Below are positions 7,601 to 9,063 of a DNA stretch of 9,063 nucleotides, in pieces. The stretch is from NCBI GenBank assembly GCA_014874425.1, contig JACWAG010000039.1, forward strand, positions 1-9,063, written 5' to 3'. The translations under genes were made by a program, and so were the position numbers. The notes below the pieces were generated by a model. It did not search any database. It was given only the letters and a program-made list of their open reading frames with translations, and had not been told where the DNA came from. Numbering within the stretch: the first letter of the stretch is position 1; the number at the start of each line of letters is the position of its first letter. This DNA comes from Syntrophaceae bacterium (GTDB lineage: Bacteria > Desulfobacterota > Desulfomonilia > Desulfomonilales > Desulfomonilaceae).

Positions 7601-9063
7601 GTTGTATCCGCCTGTAGTCCCAGGACGCATGAACCCATGTTCCAGCTCACCATGGAAAAGGCAGGCCTGAATCCTTACCTTTTCACGATGACCAACATCA
7701 GAGACCAGTGTTCCTGGGTCCACGCCCACAACAAAGAAGGGGCCACATTGAAGGCCATGGACCTGGCCAGGATGGCGGTGGCGAGAGCGAGGCGTCTGGC
7801 CCCATTGCAGAAATCGAAAATGGATGTCGTTCATGACGGTCTTGTATTGGGTGGCGGAGTCTCAGGTATGGCGGCGGCCCTAAATCTGGCTGACCAGGGA
7901 TTCCACGTATATCTGGTCGAAAAATCAGATAAACTCGGTGGAAACGCTCTTTACATTGAACGTACGATTCAGGGTGAGCCCATAAGACCGTTTGTTGACG
8001 ACCTAGTCAAAAAAGTCGAAAACCACTCCCAAATTGAAGTTTTTAAAAACGCTTCTTTTACAAACCTGTCAGGACATGTCGCTCACTTCAAGGGAACAAT
8101 CCTGAATGGTGATGGAAACGGGAAAGATATCGAATTCGGCGCCGCAATAATCGCGACCGGAGGTGTAGAGTCCAAGCCCAAAGAATATTTGTTCGGAGAA
8201 AGCAAGGCTGTTGAGACCCAGCATTCTCTGGAAGAACGAATAATCGCGGGCGACCCGAGTCTCAAGAATGTCAAAAACGCCGTATTCATACAGTGTGTAG
8301 GATCTCGTGATGAAGAGCGTCCCTACTGTTCCAAGGTCTGCTGTTCAGGATCTGTTCGTCTTGCCGGCCGGTTACGGGAGATAAATCCAACAGCGAACAT
8401 TTACATACTTTTTAGAGACCTTAGAACTTATGGATTGCTTGAAAAGTTTTACGCCGAAGCCAGAAAGGCGGGAGTCATATTTGTACGGTTTGATCCAGAA
8501 AACAAACCGGTGTGCGAAATGGCTGGAGACAAAGTGAAAGTTACTGTCAAAGACCCCGCACTGGACCGCGATATGACCATCATGGCTGACCTGGTGACTC
8601 TTGCAGCGGCTATTGACCCTGGAGAAACAAACAAGCAAATGGGTCAGTTGTTCAAGGTTACAGTTAATTCATACGGGTACTTCGTTGAAGCCCACATGAA
8701 ACTTCGACCAGTTGACTTCACGACAGAAGGAGTGTTTCTCGCCGGATTGGCCCATTATCCCAAACCTGTTGATGAGTCTATAGCTCAGGCTACTGCAGCG
8801 GCGCAAAGGGCGTCTATCATCATAAGTCAGGAGCAGATGACGTTCCCTGGCGTAATATCCAAGGTTGATCCTGATAAGTGCGCAGCATGCCTGACTTGTG
8901 TGAGACTATGTCCATATGGCGCGCCGTTCATCAATGAGGACCACAAGGCAGAGATAGTCCCGGCCCTGTGTCAGGGATGCGGGATATGCTCTTCCGTTTG
9001 CCCGGGAAACGCAATTGATCTTCAGCATTTTAGGGATGATCAGGTATTCGCTGAAATAGACAC
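4652..9063 (+). CDS. Giant HdrA-GltD-HdrA-ferredoxin fusion oxidoreductase (3' end outside the window)
   Basis: The frame is open from ATG at 4652 to the right edge, 1470 codons, without a stop or frameshift. Modules in order: (1) HdrA FAD fold with GGGIAG (15-20), the PTNDCSTCIFSPKL motif (55-68) and one [4Fe-4S] set C111/C114/C117/C121; (2) a GltD-like Fe-S domain (C161, C165, C204, C208, C212), then FAD GSGPAG (255-260), NAD(P)H GGGNVA (386-391) with YRRSR (409-413), and GVFAGGDAV (525-533); (3) a Cys-rich linker, C621 to C637; (4) HdrA second part with QCVGSRD (720-726) and SSICCM (735-740); (5) a second HdrA: N-terminal domain (about 920-1050), GGGVSG (1067-1072), QCVGSRD (1214-1220), SKVCCS (1227-1232); (6) ferredoxin C1410/1413/1416/1420 and C1440/1443/1446/1450. 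HdrA proteins pass electrons in cytoplasmic, often bifurcating, complexes. The arginines in YRRSR favour NADPH. The start is supported by the immediate Rossmann fold and GTGAG six bases upstream. Exact partners and acceptor are unknown. Confidence 0.93.
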   Translation, partial: MAQPKDVVGAALVVGGGIAGVQASLDLAESGYKVYLVESQTGIGGRMAQLDKTFPTNDCSTCIFSPKLVTVGQNPNIELLSYSEVDDIQGDAGRFKVRIKQKSRYIRKDRCKACGDCATACPVKVPNAFDQELSKRSATYRLFPQTIPQTFVIDKADRAPCVIACPAHINVQGYVALIGKGKYKEAVELIYQNLPLPAVLGRVCPHPCEKACRRAEKDQPISICKLKRFAADQVDYSSLTIPEITPREEKVAIVGSGPAGLSAAYYLALKGYKASIFEASSVLGGWLRVGIPEYRLPRDVLEKEINHILSLGVEAKTNTALGKDLSIDDLKNQGYKAIFLGVGCQKGAKLAIPGEDSSGVIQGVDFLKDAALGKKFEGIKKAVVIGGGNVAVDAARTLVRLGADSTILYRRSRAEMPAFEEEVHAALEEGVKIQFLVAPVEVVVSGGKVTGLKTVRMQLGEPDASGRRRPVPVAGSEYVIDTDTIIPAIGQIIDPALWDSMGALAQTRRNTIESDKVTFATSIEGVFAGGDAVSGPATVVEAVAAGKEVAESIHRFINGMDLAQGRPLKFPENPAYPPIPEELKSEPRAITPEIATAERKGFKEVELALAEEEALREANRCLNCGVCSECMECVKACPAQAIDHTMEDAFLDVEVGSVILSTGYEMIDPGKIRGEFSYGTAPNVLTNMEFERMLSASGPNAGEVRRPSDEKHPQKVAWIQCVGSRDAQKGMPHCSSICCMASIKEAVIAKEHDTNIEPTIFYMDIRAYGKDFDAYYERAKSSGAVRFIRSMVSRVVEDPLTHNLQITYLDEQQKLVTETFDMVVLAVGLKTSDQSIELAGKLGIGLNESKFCSTTSFEPVSTNRPGIFVAGMFQGPKDIPQTVMEASAAAGASSKLLTSARNTLAVKQEFPPQRDVSGEEPRIGVFICRCGINIANVVDVPRVVEHVRTLPNVVFADEKLFTCSQDTQEQFLDIIRDHNLNRVVVSACSPRTHEPMFQLTMEKAGLNPYLFTMTNIRDQCSWVHAHNKEGATLKAMDLARMAVARARRLAPLQKSKMDVVHDGLVLGGGVSGMAAALNLADQGFHVYLVEKSDKLGGNALYIERTIQGEPIRPFVDDLVKKVENHSQIEVFKNASFTNLSGHVAHFKGTILNGDGNGKDIEFGAAIIATGGVESKPKEYLFGESKAVETQHSLEERIIAGDPSLKNVKNAVFIQCVGSRDEERPYCSKVCCSGSVRLAGRLREINPTANIYILFRDLRTYGLLEKFYAEARKAGVIFVRFDPENKPVCEMAGDKVKVTVKDPALDRDMTIMADLVTLAAAIDPGETNKQMGQLFKVTVNSYGYFVEAHMKLRPVDFTTEGVFLAGLAHYPKPVDESIAQATAAAQRASIIISQEQMTFPGVISKVDPDKCAACLTCVRLCPYGAPFINEDHKAEIVPALCQGCGICSSVCPGNAIDLQHFRDDQVFAEID

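Noticed and set aside
7541..8638. Minus-strand ORFs of 61 to 97 codons
   Set aside because: They are antisense to the second HdrA module and have no recognisable domain.
4652..9063. Possible frameshift or several adjacent genes instead of one fusion
   Set aside because: Codon-by-codon translation gave no stop, and family motifs continue across every module boundary in the same frame.

Overview
The window fits a moderate-GC anaerobic bacterium of the sulfate-reducing or syntrophic 'deltaproteobacterial' type (Desulfobacterota). The main reason is a giant heterodisulfide reductase A (HdrA)-like flavo-iron-sulfur protein carrying a glutamate-synthase small-subunit (GltD) module, an architecture I associate with that group. 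The lineage is inferred from gene content only; there is no rRNA or other taxonomic marker.

Layout. Positions 1-2973 form a minus-strand operon: ybaB (GTG start, strong Shine-Dalgarno), recR (TTG start), then a long gene that runs off the left edge. That gene fuses an adenylylsulfate (APS) kinase to an alkaline-phosphatase-superfamily phosphodiesterase/phosphohydrolase. Positions 2974-3187 are a divergent intergenic region with back-to-back -10-like hexamers. Positions 3188-4564 (plus strand) encode a radical SAM protein with a B12-binding-like N-terminus. An 87-bp gap with a perfect TTGACA follows. From 4652 to beyond the right edge runs one open frame of at least 1470 codons: HdrA (first part) - GltD with its Fe-S domain - Cys-rich linker - HdrA (second part) - a second HdrA with its own N-terminal domain - a C-terminal 2[4Fe-4S] ferredoxin.

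How the parts may work together. YbaB and RecR are the usual recombination-repair pair; the kinase-phosphodiesterase is a downstream passenger with no obvious link to repair. The giant protein shows three separate nucleotide-binding FAD modules, an NADPH-type site and at least five Cys clusters. It therefore looks like a one-polypeptide electron-transfer hub joining NAD(P)H, ferredoxin or other Fe-S partners and an Hdr-type acceptor, possibly by flavin-based electron bifurcation (inference). The radical SAM gene lies just upstream on the same strand; a functional link is unproven.

The two largest genes are both cut by the window edges. No RNA genes, mobile elements, CRISPR arrays or frameshifts were seen. 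The only non-coding stretches are 214, 87, 37 and 23 bp long.
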